64,000 nucleotides of DNA from Chitinophagales bacterium (GTDB lineage Bacteria > Bacteroidota > Bacteroidia > Chitinophagales > JADIYW01): the NCBI GenBank assembly GCA_017984135.1, contig JAGNZZ010000008.1, forward strand, positions 1-64,000, read 5' to 3'. Each line of letters starts with the position of its first letter. Positions within the stretch are counted from its first letter, which is position 1. Made by a program: the position numbers and the translations under genes. Below the pieces are notes generated by a model. The model was not told the DNA's origin, searched no databases, and worked only from the letters and a program-made list of their open reading frames with translations. This document shows positions 35,382-44,397 of this stretch, piece by piece.

Positions 35382-36080
35382 ATGAAAAAAAATGTATTTC
35401 CCATTTGTATTCTAGCCGTTTTTATACTTGGAATTTCTGTAGCAAACGCAGGAAATTCGGATAAGAATAAAACAACACCTACAGCACCTGTTAAAGACAA
35501 ACAAGCTGAAAAACGCGTGGCAGATTCATTGGAATATGTGAATTTTAATGTAGATTCAAAAAATCATACCTTCCAAAACACGACCAATGAAATTTTATTA
35601 AATAATGGGATGAAAGTAACCTTTGTTAAGCTTTCTCGATTTGCCATTCCACGTGGGGTAAATGTTCAGATTCCAGATCCTATTTCACAGCGTTTTGCGT
35701 ATGAATTAGCAGCTGTGGAAATAAAAGTTACGAACACAACGAATCAGGAAATCAAATTAGGACAAAATACATCGGAAGCTTTATTTGTATCCTTTAAAAT
35801 GTTTGGAGCAGAAACCGTTTCTAAAGCATATAGCTCACAATATCCATTATCGTATGGTGCTATTTATTCTATGACAGAACCAGCTCAAACTCAAAAAGTA
35901 ACTCCTGTTTATCAAGCTACTTCATTGTTGGTGAATAATAATTATAAAGCACAGGAAACACGCACAGCAGATGGATATATTATTTGTTTGGCAAAAGCAG
36001 CCAAGAATATCGACAAAATCATCTTGCAAACTCAAGAATTTGGGACAAACAAAACCTATGCTTGCCCGGCAAAGTTGTAG
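35382..36080 (+). CDS. Exported protein of unknown function
   Basis: I do not recognise a family. The 232-residue product has a signal peptide (about 1-24, cut near ANAGN), a Lys/Asp-rich linker, then a beta-rich domain with VKLSRFAIPRGVNVQIPD and LAAVEIKVTNTTNQEIKLG, the latter like extracellular beta-sandwich modules that modulate ligands (DUF4352-like only by feel). It sits alone between the beta-lactamase, transcribed away from it, and mdh. Confidence 0.55.
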   Translation: MKKNVFPICILAVFILGISVANAGNSDKNKTTPTAPVKDKQAEKRVADSLEYVNFNVDSKNHTFQNTTNEILLNNGMKVTFVKLSRFAIPRGVNVQIPDPISQRFAYELAAVEIKVTNTTNQEIKLGQNTSEALFVSFKMFGAETVSKAYSSQYPLSYGAIYSMTEPAQTQKVTPVYQATSLLVNNNYKAQETRTADGYIICLAKAAKNIDKIILQTQEFGTNKTYACPAKL

Positions 36081-36154
36081 TTGATAGCAGTAAGATAACT
36101 GCCAGTTGTTCGTATTGCCGATGATAGGAGCCAACTTGTTGTGTAGATTGCCAA

Positions 36155-36175
36155 CTGTCCATTGTCCACTGTCCA
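36155..36175. repeat. Short tandem repeat, 3 x 7 bp
   Basis: Three copies of (C/T)TGTCCA in a G+C-richer island (about 36080-36180) that also contains variants such as CTGCCAGTT and GCCAACT. The island ends with CACAGTTTTTT. Such CTGTCCA/CTGCCA repeat islands occur in Bacteroidota spacers; function unknown. Confidence 0.6.
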
Positions 36176-36332
36176 CAGTTTTTTAGTAAAAGAAGAAAGA
36201 TAAAAATAGTCATTGGATTCTTTTTACTTACTACTTTCTACAAACAAAGTTGATAGTTAACAATCAAATCTTAAATCCTAATAAATAACCTAAAATTCTC
36301 ATTATTTTTTCGTAATCTTCGTTGCTTATGTC

Positions 36333-36340
36333 TATCTTTG
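36333..36340 (+). promoter_or_regulatory. Putative promoter of mdh
   Basis: TATCTTTGCACC matches the Bacteroidota -7 box with the typical following CA; 38 bp before the ATG. Confidence 0.6.
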
Positions 36341-36378
36341 CACCGATTTTTAATATTTTTAATCTAAAATAATATAAG

Positions 36379-37314
36379 ATGAAAGTTACTGTTGTTGGTG
36401 CAGGTGCAGTGGGCGCAACCGTTGCAGATAATATTGCACGCAAAGAAATTTGCCACGAAGTGGTTTTATTAGACATTAAAGAAGGCGTTGCAGAAGGCAA
36501 AGCCATGGACATGATGCAGACTGCAGCCTTGTTGGGCTTTGACTCTAAAATTAGTGGTTCTACAAATGATTATACGAAAACAGCCAACAGCGATGTGGTA
36601 GTAATTACATCGGGTTTGCCACGAAAACCTGGTATGACTCGTGAAGAACTTATTGGCGTAAATGCCGGCATTGTAAAAGGTGTGGCAGAAAATATATTAA
36701 AACATTCTCCAAATACAATTTTTGTTATTATCTCTAATCCAATGGATACGATGACTTATTTGGCATTGAAATCTACCGGAATTGCAAAAAATAGAATTAT
36801 AGGAATGGGTGGCGCTTTGGATAGTGCACGTTTTAGATTTTATTTATCTCAAGCATTAGGCTGTTCTCCAGCTCAATTAAATGCAGATGTTATTGGTGGT
36901 CATGGTGATACTACAATGATTCCTTTAACACGTTTAGCGACCTTAGGTTCCACACCGGTTTCTGAACTATTAGATGCTGAAACGTTACAAAAAGTTGCTG
37001 CAGATACAATGGTAGGTGGCGCTACATTAACCAAATTAATTGGTACTTCAGCTTGGTATGCACCAGGTGCAGCAGGTATGGCTATTGTTGAATCTATTTT
37101 AAGAGACGAGAAAAAAGTAATCACTTCTTGTGTTTATTTAGAAGGAGAATATGGTCAATCTGATATTTGCTTAGGTGTGCCGGTTGTAATAGGTAAAAAT
37201 GGTTGGGAAAAAATCATCGATTATAAATTAACGGACGAAGAGCAAGCGGCATTCAACAAAAGTGCTGATGCCGTTCGTGCAATGAATGATGTATTGAGTA
37301 CATTATCTTTGTAA
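36379..37314 (+). CDS. mdh: Malate dehydrogenase
   Basis: A 311-residue NAD-dependent enzyme of the LDH-like MDH group that interconverts malate and oxaloacetate in the TCA cycle. It has TVVGAGAVGATVADN for NAD, the Asp of LLDIKEG, the substrate arginine in SGLPRKPGMTREEL, NPMDTMTYL, and the catalytic His in IGGHGDTTMIPL. The length is normal. It has its own promoter and terminator. Malic enzyme at 51869-53077 also uses malate. Confidence 0.96.
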   Translation: MKVTVVGAGAVGATVADNIARKEICHEVVLLDIKEGVAEGKAMDMMQTAALLGFDSKISGSTNDYTKTANSDVVVITSGLPRKPGMTREELIGVNAGIVKGVAENILKHSPNTIFVIISNPMDTMTYLALKSTGIAKNRIIGMGGALDSARFRFYLSQALGCSPAQLNADVIGGHGDTTMIPLTRLATLGSTPVSELLDAETLQKVAADTMVGGATLTKLIGTSAWYAPGAAGMAIVESILRDEKKVITSCVYLEGEYGQSDICLGVPVVIGKNGWEKIIDYKLTDEEQAAFNKSADAVRAMNDVLSTLSL

Positions 37315-37334
37315 GAAAATAATAGTTTAATAGG

Positions 37335-37366
37335 AAGCAGTCAATTTTATTGGCTGCTTTTTTTGT
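37335..37366 (+). terminator. Terminator after mdh
   Basis: AAGCAGTCAA and TTGGCTGCTT (one G-U pair) around a 5 nt loop, followed by a T-run. Confidence 0.8.
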
Positions 37367-37408
37367 TATTATAAAACAAATACTATTCTTTATCGTTATT
37401 TTTACTCC

Positions 37409-38104
37409 ATGAAGATGCTTAAAATCTTAATCTTAATGTTCATCCTGTCGATGTTTGCTTTTTCTTGTAAAAAAGAGAAAACTGCTACGATTTCTTTTCA
37501 GCTAAAATCAACTTTTAAAACACCTTTAGGTAGAAATTATATTTTAGATGCTTCAAAATTAAAAATCTTATTTTCTGATTTTCGCTTGGTAACTGCTGCT
37601 GGAAATGAAATTAAATTGAAAGATTTTTTTTTATATAAATCCAATCAATCGAATTTTAGTGTGCAAATTCCGGAAGGTGAATTTGTTGCGTTTAAATTTT
37701 GTTTTGGAATTGATACATTTTGGAATAATAAAAATCCAATATCGTTTTCAAGTTCGCATCCATTAAGCGTGGAAGAAGGTTTATATTGGGATATGTTGAA
37801 ATATAGATTTGCAGTTGTAGAAGGAGCAATTGATAATTCGCCATCAAAAAATCAAACACCCAACACACCATTTTCTATGCACTTGGGTACAGATACTCTA
37901 TATTCAATTATAATTCCCAATCAGATTCCAAAAAATGGAACTACATTATTATGTCAATTTAATTTAGATAGTTTATTTATTTTGGATAAAGAACCTTTTC
38001 AAATAACTAATTTTAGTAATCATTCTGAACCCAGTGAAATCCCAAAAGCCATTGAAATAAAAAATAGTTTTATTAATAGTTTTTCTTCAAAATTGATTCC
38101 ATAA
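37409..38104 (+). CDS. mbnP: MbnP-family lipoprotein (copper-binding)
   Basis: A 231-residue lipoprotein with the lipobox FAFSC (Cys20). The body matches MbnP: SFQLKSTF at the start, DASKLKILFSDFRLV, VQIPEGEFVAFKFCFGIDT and EEGLYWDMLKYRFAVVEG, where a tryptophan follows the Y as in the family. MbnP binds copper, with a Trp converted to kynurenine by its partner MbnH. The start of mbnH is 2 bp downstream, so they are coupled. No methanobactin precursor or other mbn gene is present, so a copper role outside methanobactin use is likely. The quoted motifs are split from about residues 120-140. Confidence 0.82.
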   Translation: MKMLKILILMFILSMFAFSCKKEKTATISFQLKSTFKTPLGRNYILDASKLKILFSDFRLVTAAGNEIKLKDFFLYKSNQSNFSVQIPEGEFVAFKFCFGIDTFWNNKNPISFSSSHPLSVEEGLYWDMLKYRFAVVEGAIDNSPSKNQTPNTPFSMHLGTDTLYSIIIPNQIPKNGTTLLCQFNLDSLFILDKEPFQITNFSNHSEPSEIPKAIEIKNSFINSFSSKLIP

Positions 38105-38106
38105 AA

Positions 38107-39195
38107 ATGAAAATAAAGAAGCAGTATTTAATCAGTGTCGGGATTGTATGCTCGATTTTTACTTTTTTTTATGCTTGTCAGAAAGAAGAAAAATACATTT
38201 CTACACCTTACAATATTCCTGTTATTCCCAATTTTAGAGCGATGCCTGTAGATGCTGACAATCCAATGACTTTAGAAGGAATTGCATTAGGTAAGAAATT
38301 ATTTTTTGATCCCATTTTATCTTCAGACTCTACTATTTCATGTGCAAGCTGTCATAAGAAAAATAATGCATTTGCCGACGATATTCCAAAAAGTATTGGT
38401 GTTAATAATGCATTTGGTAAAAGAAACTCGATGCCATTATTTAATTTAGCATGGCAAAAAAATACATTTTTTTGGGATGGACGAGCCAATACATTACAAA
38501 AACAAGCGGTTTTTCCTATCGAAGATCCTTTAGAAATGCATGCTACCATTCCAATGGTTATCGAGCGTTTGCAAAATCATCCGACTTATGTTGATTTATT
38601 TTGGAAGGCATTTGGCACTAAAATGATTACCAAAGAATTGATGACCAAAGCCATCGAACAATTTGAAAACACATTGCTTTCTTACCATTCAAAATTTGAT
38701 GCTTATTTACGAGGTGAGGTAATGTTGACGGATGCTGAATTGCGTGGATTAGAAATTTTTAAAACGGAAAAAGGCGATTGCTTTCATTGCCATAGCAGCA
38801 CAGCAGTAGAAGTATTCATATCGCCGGATAGAACATTTGCCAATAATGGTTTAGATTCTGTAGTATCTATTTATGATTTTTCTGACGCTGGACTTGGATT
38901 AATTTCACTGAATACGTTGGATTATGGAAGATTTAAAATACCAACATTGCGCAATTTAGCATTTACAGCACCTTATATGCACGATGGCCGATTTTCTACA
39001 TTAGATGAAGTCATCGATTTTTATAACGATGGCCCAAAAGGTTCGCCAACCTTAGAACCTATTATGCGTGAAAAAGCCAACAAACGCTTGGAAGAATTCG
39101 GACATTGGGGTTTGCAATTATCTTCTCAAGATAAAGCAGATTTGAAAGCCTTTTTACTGTCTCTTTCTGATTCTACGTTTATTCAAGAAGATTGA
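38107..39195 (+). CDS. mbnH: MbnH-like di-haem cytochrome c peroxidase / MauG family
   Basis: A 362-residue exported di-haem enzyme. A lipobox FYAC (Cys24) anchors it. Two haem sites are C79-x2-C82-H83 (CASCH) and C225-x2-C228-H229 (CFHCH). PYMHDGRFSTLDEVIDFYNDG follows the second (core YMHDGRF). It belongs to the CCP/MauG family; pairing with MbnP makes the MbnH subgroup most likely, whose task is oxidation of a tryptophan in MbnP. As an alternative it may be a plain peroxidase. Confidence 0.85.
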   Translation: MKIKKQYLISVGIVCSIFTFFYACQKEEKYISTPYNIPVIPNFRAMPVDADNPMTLEGIALGKKLFFDPILSSDSTISCASCHKKNNAFADDIPKSIGVNNAFGKRNSMPLFNLAWQKNTFFWDGRANTLQKQAVFPIEDPLEMHATIPMVIERLQNHPTYVDLFWKAFGTKMITKELMTKAIEQFENTLLSYHSKFDAYLRGEVMLTDAELRGLEIFKTEKGDCFHCHSSTAVEVFISPDRTFANNGLDSVVSIYDFSDAGLGLISLNTLDYGRFKIPTLRNLAFTAPYMHDGRFSTLDEVIDFYNDGPKGSPTLEPIMREKANKRLEEFGHWGLQLSSQDKADLKAFLLSLSDSTFIQED

Positions 39196-39202
39196 CAGAT
39201 AT

Positions 39203-39730
39203 TTAATTACCATACAATATTTTCATACTGTTTAAATGATGTTGATGATGATAAATGGTAAAAAACAATAACTCACGAAGGCTCAAACTTCCCAATAATG
39301 GATGCGATACGAAATGTGTATCTAAATCATTTTCTTTTAATTTGTCAACAGCTTTCAATAACCGATTTGATGAAAGATTCCAAGCCGATTTAATGATACT
39401 TTTTGGAAAAAATAACGGATTTTTGGGCGTAAATAAAACGGGCGCTTTTGCTCCATTATTTAATCGCATTTGATATTGCCAAACCACTTCGTCGAAATTC
39501 CATTTTTGTCTATTGGCTGGCTTATACATCGCTTTTAAAATCATATTCGGCATCACTAATCCGGTTAATGTAATAGCATTTGATATGGATAAATGGTCAA
39601 TATTTTGAGAAATACTCCATTTGTTGTTTACTTGTTTTTTTAATGCATCGTTGTTTTTAGCATCTAAGTATTGACGAATTTCAAGAATCACCTTATTAAG
39701 CTCATTTTTAATATCTTCCTTTGTTTGCAT
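39203..39730 (-). CDS. DinB-family protein
   Basis: A 175-residue helical protein. The start is ATG 39730 (MQTKEDIKNELNKVI); upstream codons overlap the PriA start and do not look coding. WSISQNIDHLSISNAI and FTIYHHQHHLNSMKILYG show the three His (H in IDHL, and two near the end) typical of the DinB/YfiT four-helix metal site. Such proteins act as thiol or metal-dependent transferases in some species. No specific role follows from the context. Confidence 0.72.
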   Translation of the reverse strand: MQTKEDIKNELNKVILEIRQYLDAKNNDALKKQVNNKWSISQNIDHLSISNAITLTGLVMPNMILKAMYKPANRQKWNFDEVVWQYQMRLNNGAKAPVLFTPKNPLFFPKSIIKSAWNLSSNRLLKAVDKLKENDLDTHFVSHPLLGSLSLRELLFFTIYHHQHHLNSMKILYGN

Positions 39731-39756
39731 TTTAGTATTATTGTGCTGTAAAATAA

Positions 39757-42222
39757 GTGGAAACTTTTCATACATACAATACTTTTGTTCAAGTAATTCT
39801 TCCTTTGTCACTGCCAAAGTTATATACGTATGCCGTTCCTTCAGTTTTTGAAAATGAAATACAAGTAGGGAAGCGCGTGGAAGTACAGTTTGGTAAACAA
39901 AAACTATATACCGCAATTATTCATTCTATCATCAATGTTTCTCCAGTAGCGTATGTTCCTAAAGAAATTTTAGCAGTTGTAGATGAGCAACCTATTATTA
40001 CTTCAACACAATTGCAATTTTGGCAGTGGATGGCATCGTATTATATGTGTACCATAGGTGATGTGATGCAAGCTGCGTTGCCTGCTTATTTTAAATTGGA
40101 ATCAGAAACTAATTTCGTGCAAAACCTAAATACAGAAATAGACATATTACAGTTGCTCGATGATGAATATTTAGTTGTGGAGGCATTTCACCATCAACAG
40201 GAATTAAGCTTAAAAGATATTTCGGATATTTTACAACGTAAAACAATCAGTAAAACCATTAAAAGTTTATTAGAAAAAAGAATTATTTATGTAAAAGAAA
40301 CGATGTATGAAAAATACACACCAAAATTTGAAGCATTTGTATCATTAATAATTAAAAATAACCACAAAGAAAATACCATTAAAGAAGCATTTAAGTTGGT
40401 TTCTAAATCTGAAAAACAAGAAAATTTAGTATTGGCGTACGTAGAGTTATCAAAAAATAAAAACGTTGTAAAAAGAAAGGATTTATTAAAAAAAGCAAAT
40501 GTAACGAGTGATGTACTTAAATCATTAATTAAAAAAGAAATTTTTATAATTGAAGAGCAAATAGTGGATAGAATTTCAGACAAAGCAGAAGTAGAAGTAT
40601 CCAATTATTGTTTATCAGTGGAACAATCAAATACATTAATCAATATTAAAAATCAGCTCGAAGAAAAAGAGGTAGTATTGTTACAAGGCATCACATCCAG
40701 TGGTAAAACGTTAATATATATCGACTTAATTAAAGAACAACTTGCTAAAGGAAATCAAGTTTTATTTTTGTTGCCAGAAATTGCATTAACGGCACAATTA
40801 ATGCTTCGACTAGAGAAATCTTTAGGAAATATTGCTGTGTATCATTCTAAATACAACAATGCAGAACGTGTAGAGATTTGGAATAAAGTTTTGAAAAATG
40901 AAACGAAAATTGTACTTGGAGCACGTTCATCTGTTTTCCTACCTTTTCAAAAATTAGGGCTAATTATAGTAGATGAAGAACACGATGCTTCGTACAAGCA
41001 AAATGAGCCTGCACCACGTTATCAATGTAGAGATGCTGCAATTTATTTAGCAACACTAAATCATGCGAAAGTAGTATTAGGTTCAGCAACACCAAGTATT
41101 GAAAGTTATACCAATGCACAAACTGGAAAATATGGTTTGGCAAATTTGTATCACCGATTTGGTAATGTTCAAACGCCGGAAATTACTTTTGTTAGCCTTA
41201 GTGAAGCCAATAAGAAGAAAGAAATAATATCTGGTATTACGTTTGTTTTGCGAGATGAAATTCAACAAGCCTTAAACCAAAAAGAACAGGTTATTTTATT
41301 TCAAAATAGACGTGGCTACGCACCGTATTTAGCGTGCAACCAATGTAATTGGATTCCTCAATGTATGCATTGTGATGTGAGCTTAACGTATCATAAGTTT
41401 ACAAACGATTTACGTTGCCATTATTGTGGTTATATTCAAAAAACAATACGCGAATGTTCTGCGTGTGGTTCGCATGAAATACAACAAAAAGGCTTAGGCA
41501 CCGAACGTATAGAAGAAGACTTAAAAACCATGTTTCCATTAGCAAATATTGGTAGAATGGATTATGATACCGTGAAAACAAAGCATGGTCATGATAAATT
41601 AATAGAAAAATTTGAAGATGGTGACTATGATATTTTAGTAGGCACACAAATGGTCACCAAAGGATTGGATTTTTCCAATGTAAATTTAGTAGGCGTTTTA
41701 AATGCGGATGCTTTGTTAAGTTATCCAGATTTCAGAGCAACGGAACGAGCCTATCAATTATTGACACAAGTAAGTGGTCGAGCAGGTCGTCGAGCCAAAC
41801 GCGGAAAAGTAATCGTTCAAATAAGTAACGTACAACATGCTATTGTTCCGTTTATTTTAGAGAAATCATATCACGATTTTTTTAACGCACAAATGCAAGA
41901 ACGTAAACAGTTTAATTATCCTCCATTTACTCGTATAATAAAATTGACTATTAAGCATAAGGAACAACAAAATGCCATTGATGCGTCAAATAAAATTTCC
42001 GACTACTTACAAGTAAAATATGAAGGATGGATAATTGGTCCAAATATTCCAATAATTCAGAAAATTAATAATTACTATTTGCGTGATGTTTATATAAAAG
42101 TACCCAAACAATTTTTAGCATTAAACCAGCTTAAACACGACATACAACAAGCCATTAATGGACTATATCAATTTCAGTCTTTTAAACAAATTAGAGTAGC
42201 AATTGATGTGGATTGCTATTAA
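39757..42222 (+). CDS. priA: Primosomal replication helicase PriA
   Basis: An 821-residue DNA helicase for restart of stalled forks. N-terminal 3'-binding domain (LPLSLPKLYTYAVPSVF), Walker A in LLQGITSSGKTLIY, DEEH box in IIVDEEHDASYKQ, zinc-binding Cys set (CNQCNWIPQCMHCD, CHYCGY, CSACGS), then GTERIEEDL and the helicase C block TQMVTKGLDFSNVNLVG and SGRAGR. The start is GTG at 39757; no ATG gives the conserved N-terminus. It is convergent with the sugar transferase gene. Confidence 0.94.
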   Translation: METFHTYNTFVQVILPLSLPKLYTYAVPSVFENEIQVGKRVEVQFGKQKLYTAIIHSIINVSPVAYVPKEILAVVDEQPIITSTQLQFWQWMASYYMCTIGDVMQAALPAYFKLESETNFVQNLNTEIDILQLLDDEYLVVEAFHHQQELSLKDISDILQRKTISKTIKSLLEKRIIYVKETMYEKYTPKFEAFVSLIIKNNHKENTIKEAFKLVSKSEKQENLVLAYVELSKNKNVVKRKDLLKKANVTSDVLKSLIKKEIFIIEEQIVDRISDKAEVEVSNYCLSVEQSNTLINIKNQLEEKEVVLLQGITSSGKTLIYIDLIKEQLAKGNQVLFLLPEIALTAQLMLRLEKSLGNIAVYHSKYNNAERVEIWNKVLKNETKIVLGARSSVFLPFQKLGLIIVDEEHDASYKQNEPAPRYQCRDAAIYLATLNHAKVVLGSATPSIESYTNAQTGKYGLANLYHRFGNVQTPEITFVSLSEANKKKEIISGITFVLRDEIQQALNQKEQVILFQNRRGYAPYLACNQCNWIPQCMHCDVSLTYHKFTNDLRCHYCGYIQKTIRECSACGSHEIQQKGLGTERIEEDLKTMFPLANIGRMDYDTVKTKHGHDKLIEKFEDGDYDILVGTQMVTKGLDFSNVNLVGVLNADALLSYPDFRATERAYQLLTQVSGRAGRRAKRGKVIVQISNVQHAIVPFILEKSYHDFFNAQMQERKQFNYPPFTRIIKLTIKHKEQQNAIDASNKISDYLQVKYEGWIIGPNIPIIQKINNYYLRDVYIKVPKQFLALNQLKHDIQQAINGLYQFQSFKQIRVAIDVDCY

Positions 42223-42274
42223 AAATGAAAAGAAATTTTTACCATCCATATTCTAAATCTGAAATGCCTATTTT

Positions 42275-43663
42275 TCATTTTCCTTTTCCTTTCCACAATG
42301 TAATAATGGTATAAATCAATATTTTTATATCCATTATTAGCGAAATGTTTTCTAGATATAATAAATCATATCGCATGCGTTGTAACATTTGTGATAGATT
42401 GGATGCATAGCCAAATTTTACCATACCCAAAGAGGTAATTCCTGGCTTAATACGATGTAATAATTGGTATTGTGGTGCTGTTTTAATAATTTGCTGTATG
42501 AAGTATTGACGTTCCGGTCGTGGACCAACTAAGCTCATGTCGCCATTTAATACGTTCCATAGTTGAGGTAATTCATCCAGTCTATATTTACGCATGGTTC
42601 TGCCAAACGTTGTAATGCGTTCATCGTGATCAGAAGATAGTTGTGGTGTATCTGTTTCGGCATGTTCCACCATTGTTCTAAATTTTACTATCTCAAAGGC
42701 TTTGCCATTTAATCCTATTCGTTCTTGTTTGTAGAATACACTACCTTTTGAAGTAGCCTTAACTTTCAACGCAATAAATAAATAAATTGGAGCTAAAATA
42801 AACAAACCTAAACAAGCTAAAATGATGTCCACAAAACGCTTGCTGTGTTGTTGCCATGGCGTCATTAATTCGGTTGGAATTTCAATTAATTGTGATCCAA
42901 AAATACTTTGTGTTTTAAATTTTCCGGCAAGGATATCTAAATCATTTGGTAATAGCTGAATTGTTTTCTGTTGTTGTAAAAAATAGATGATTAATTTATC
43001 TAACCAATCTGCGTTATCTGAATGAATGGCTAATATCACATCTTCATAGTTTGTTGTGGACGATGAAATTGATTGTATCAAACTCTCATACGTTAAAGAA
43101 GGATTCAAAAGGTATTTTTCTGTTATTTTATTGGGCAAATAAATCTGTGCAGATTTTATTTCATGTTCAATTTTTAAGCAATTTTCTTCCGTGCCTACTA
43201 ATAAAGTAGGAACAAATAACTGACCATTTCGTATTTTATTTTTAATGCCATTCAATACCACCAATCTAAAAGAGAGCGTCACCGTTAACTGTAAGAAATA
43301 AAAGAATAGAAATAGGTGATAATAATCAGTGTAATTCCGTATGGCATCGTCTAATAATAACCCAAAAAATAAAATAATACTACCAAAAAATGTGTGTAAT
43401 ATGGTTTTATATATTTCTAATAATCTTGATTTTTTAATTAAACTGGTGTAACTGTTGCACAAGTAATAAAAAATAGTCCAACAAATGGGTAGCAATAAAA
43501 TACCAATGATAAAATTTTTATCTTGAAAAACGGAAACTAGTGAATAGGCACTTTGTTCAATGAAATCTTTTCTGAAAATAAAAAAACAAATCCAAGATAT
43601 CAATGCAGCACAATAATCTACAAGTAAGTATTGGTATATTTTTTTATGAATAATTAAGGACAC
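42275..43663 (-). CDS. Polyprenyl-phosphate sugar-phosphotransferase (WcaJ/PglC-like)
   Basis: A 462-residue membrane protein. About four or five N-terminal TM helices (about 10-150), a middle NAD-like or linker domain (about 160-260), and the C-terminal bacterial sugar-transferase domain with KRFVDIILACLGLFILAP, FYKQERIGLNGKAFEIVKFRTM, YRLDELPQLWNVLNGDMSLVGPRPE and KPGITSL (split at the DELPQLWNVL core). It moves a sugar-1-phosphate to a polyprenyl phosphate, starting an exopolysaccharide or O-antigen chain. The start is GTG at 43663. No other polysaccharide genes are near. Confidence 0.9.
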   Translation of the reverse strand: MSLIIHKKIYQYLLVDYCAALISWICFFIFRKDFIEQSAYSLVSVFQDKNFIIGILLLPICWTIFYYLCNSYTSLIKKSRLLEIYKTILHTFFGSIILFFGLLLDDAIRNYTDYYHLFLFFYFLQLTVTLSFRLVVLNGIKNKIRNGQLFVPTLLVGTEENCLKIEHEIKSAQIYLPNKITEKYLLNPSLTYESLIQSISSSTTNYEDVILAIHSDNADWLDKLIIYFLQQQKTIQLLPNDLDILAGKFKTQSIFGSQLIEIPTELMTPWQQHSKRFVDIILACLGLFILAPIYLFIALKVKATSKGSVFYKQERIGLNGKAFEIVKFRTMVEHAETDTPQLSSDHDERITTFGRTMRKYRLDELPQLWNVLNGDMSLVGPRPERQYFIQQIIKTAPQYQLLHRIKPGITSLGMVKFGYASNLSQMLQRMRYDLLYLENISLIMDIKILIYTIITLWKGKGK

Positions 43664-43712
43664 TTAACAAAAATACAAATTTTGTGGAGTTATCAGAACC
43701 TAAAAAATTAGA

Positions 43713-44363
43713 TTATACGGCAACTGGAAATCCATTTAATTCAACAGCATACCATATTCCAAAGAAATGCATGATACTTCCTGCAAATACAAATAAATGC
43801 CAAACTGCATGATGATAGGTGAATTTTTTCCAAGCATAAAAAATAACACCCAACAAATAAAATAAACCACCTAAAACAATAAATAATAATACTTTATCTG
43901 GTGTGAATTGCGTAATGGTATTAATTTCAAATAAACCTAAGCAACCCATTACAACATATAAAGCCGTAGAGATGGCATCATATTTTCCGGTTAAATAAAT
44001 TTTCTTAATGGTACCTATTAAAACGATGCTCCATAAAATCACAATAAACCAAAGGATTTTGTGAAATGGAATGGTTTGCATCAGTAAAGCAGTATAAGTT
44101 CCGGCAATTAAATAGTATATACTGATATGATCCGCGACACGTAAAATGCGTTTTGTTTTCTCATGCATAACAGCATGGTAAAAAGTAGAACTTAAATAAA
44201 CAGCGACTAACCCAATTGCAAAAAAAATCAATCCAACCAATCTGTAGTTTACATCATAGTGAGATGCTTTAACAAATAGAATAGGAATAAGCGTAGCAAA
44301 TGTTATAAAACCTAGTCCATGGGTAACTGCATTTGCAATTTCTTTTTTTATTTCGATTTTCAT
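43713..44363 (-). CDS. Haemolysin III / PAQR-family membrane protein
   Basis: A 216-residue protein with seven hydrophobic helices. The N-terminal EIANAVTHGLGFI, middle SSTFYHAVMHE and DHISIYYLIAGTYT, and the C-terminal HHAVWHLFVFAGSIMHF hold the conserved His and Ser/Asp set of the PAQR/YqfA family. I start it at ATG 44363; an earlier in-frame start at 44411 would run into the sulfatase promoter. These proteins are likely membrane metallo-hydrolases, but the bacterial substrate is uncertain. Confidence 0.88.
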   Translation of the reverse strand: MKIEIKKEIANAVTHGLGFITFATLIPILFVKASHYDVNYRLVGLIFFAIGLVAVYLSSTFYHAVMHEKTKRILRVADHISIYYLIAGTYTALLMQTIPFHKILWFIVILWSIVLIGTIKKIYLTGKYDAISTALYVVMGCLGLFEINTITQFTPDKVLLFIVLGGLFYLLGVIFYAWKKFTYHHAVWHLFVFAGSIMHFFGIWYAVELNGFPVAV

Positions 44364-44366
44364 TTC

Positions 44367-44374
44367 TATTTTTG
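44367..44374 (+). promoter_or_regulatory. Putative -7 box of the sulfatase operon
   Basis: TATTTTTG, 23 bp before the sulfatase ATG, between two divergent genes. Confidence 0.5.
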
Positions 44375-44397
44375 AAAGAATAAAGATAAAACAAATT

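Noticed and set aside
37409-39195. Methanobactin biosynthesis locus
   Set aside because: No mbnA-like leader peptide, mbnB/mbnC or TonB receptor nearby; only the MbnP/MbnH pair is present.
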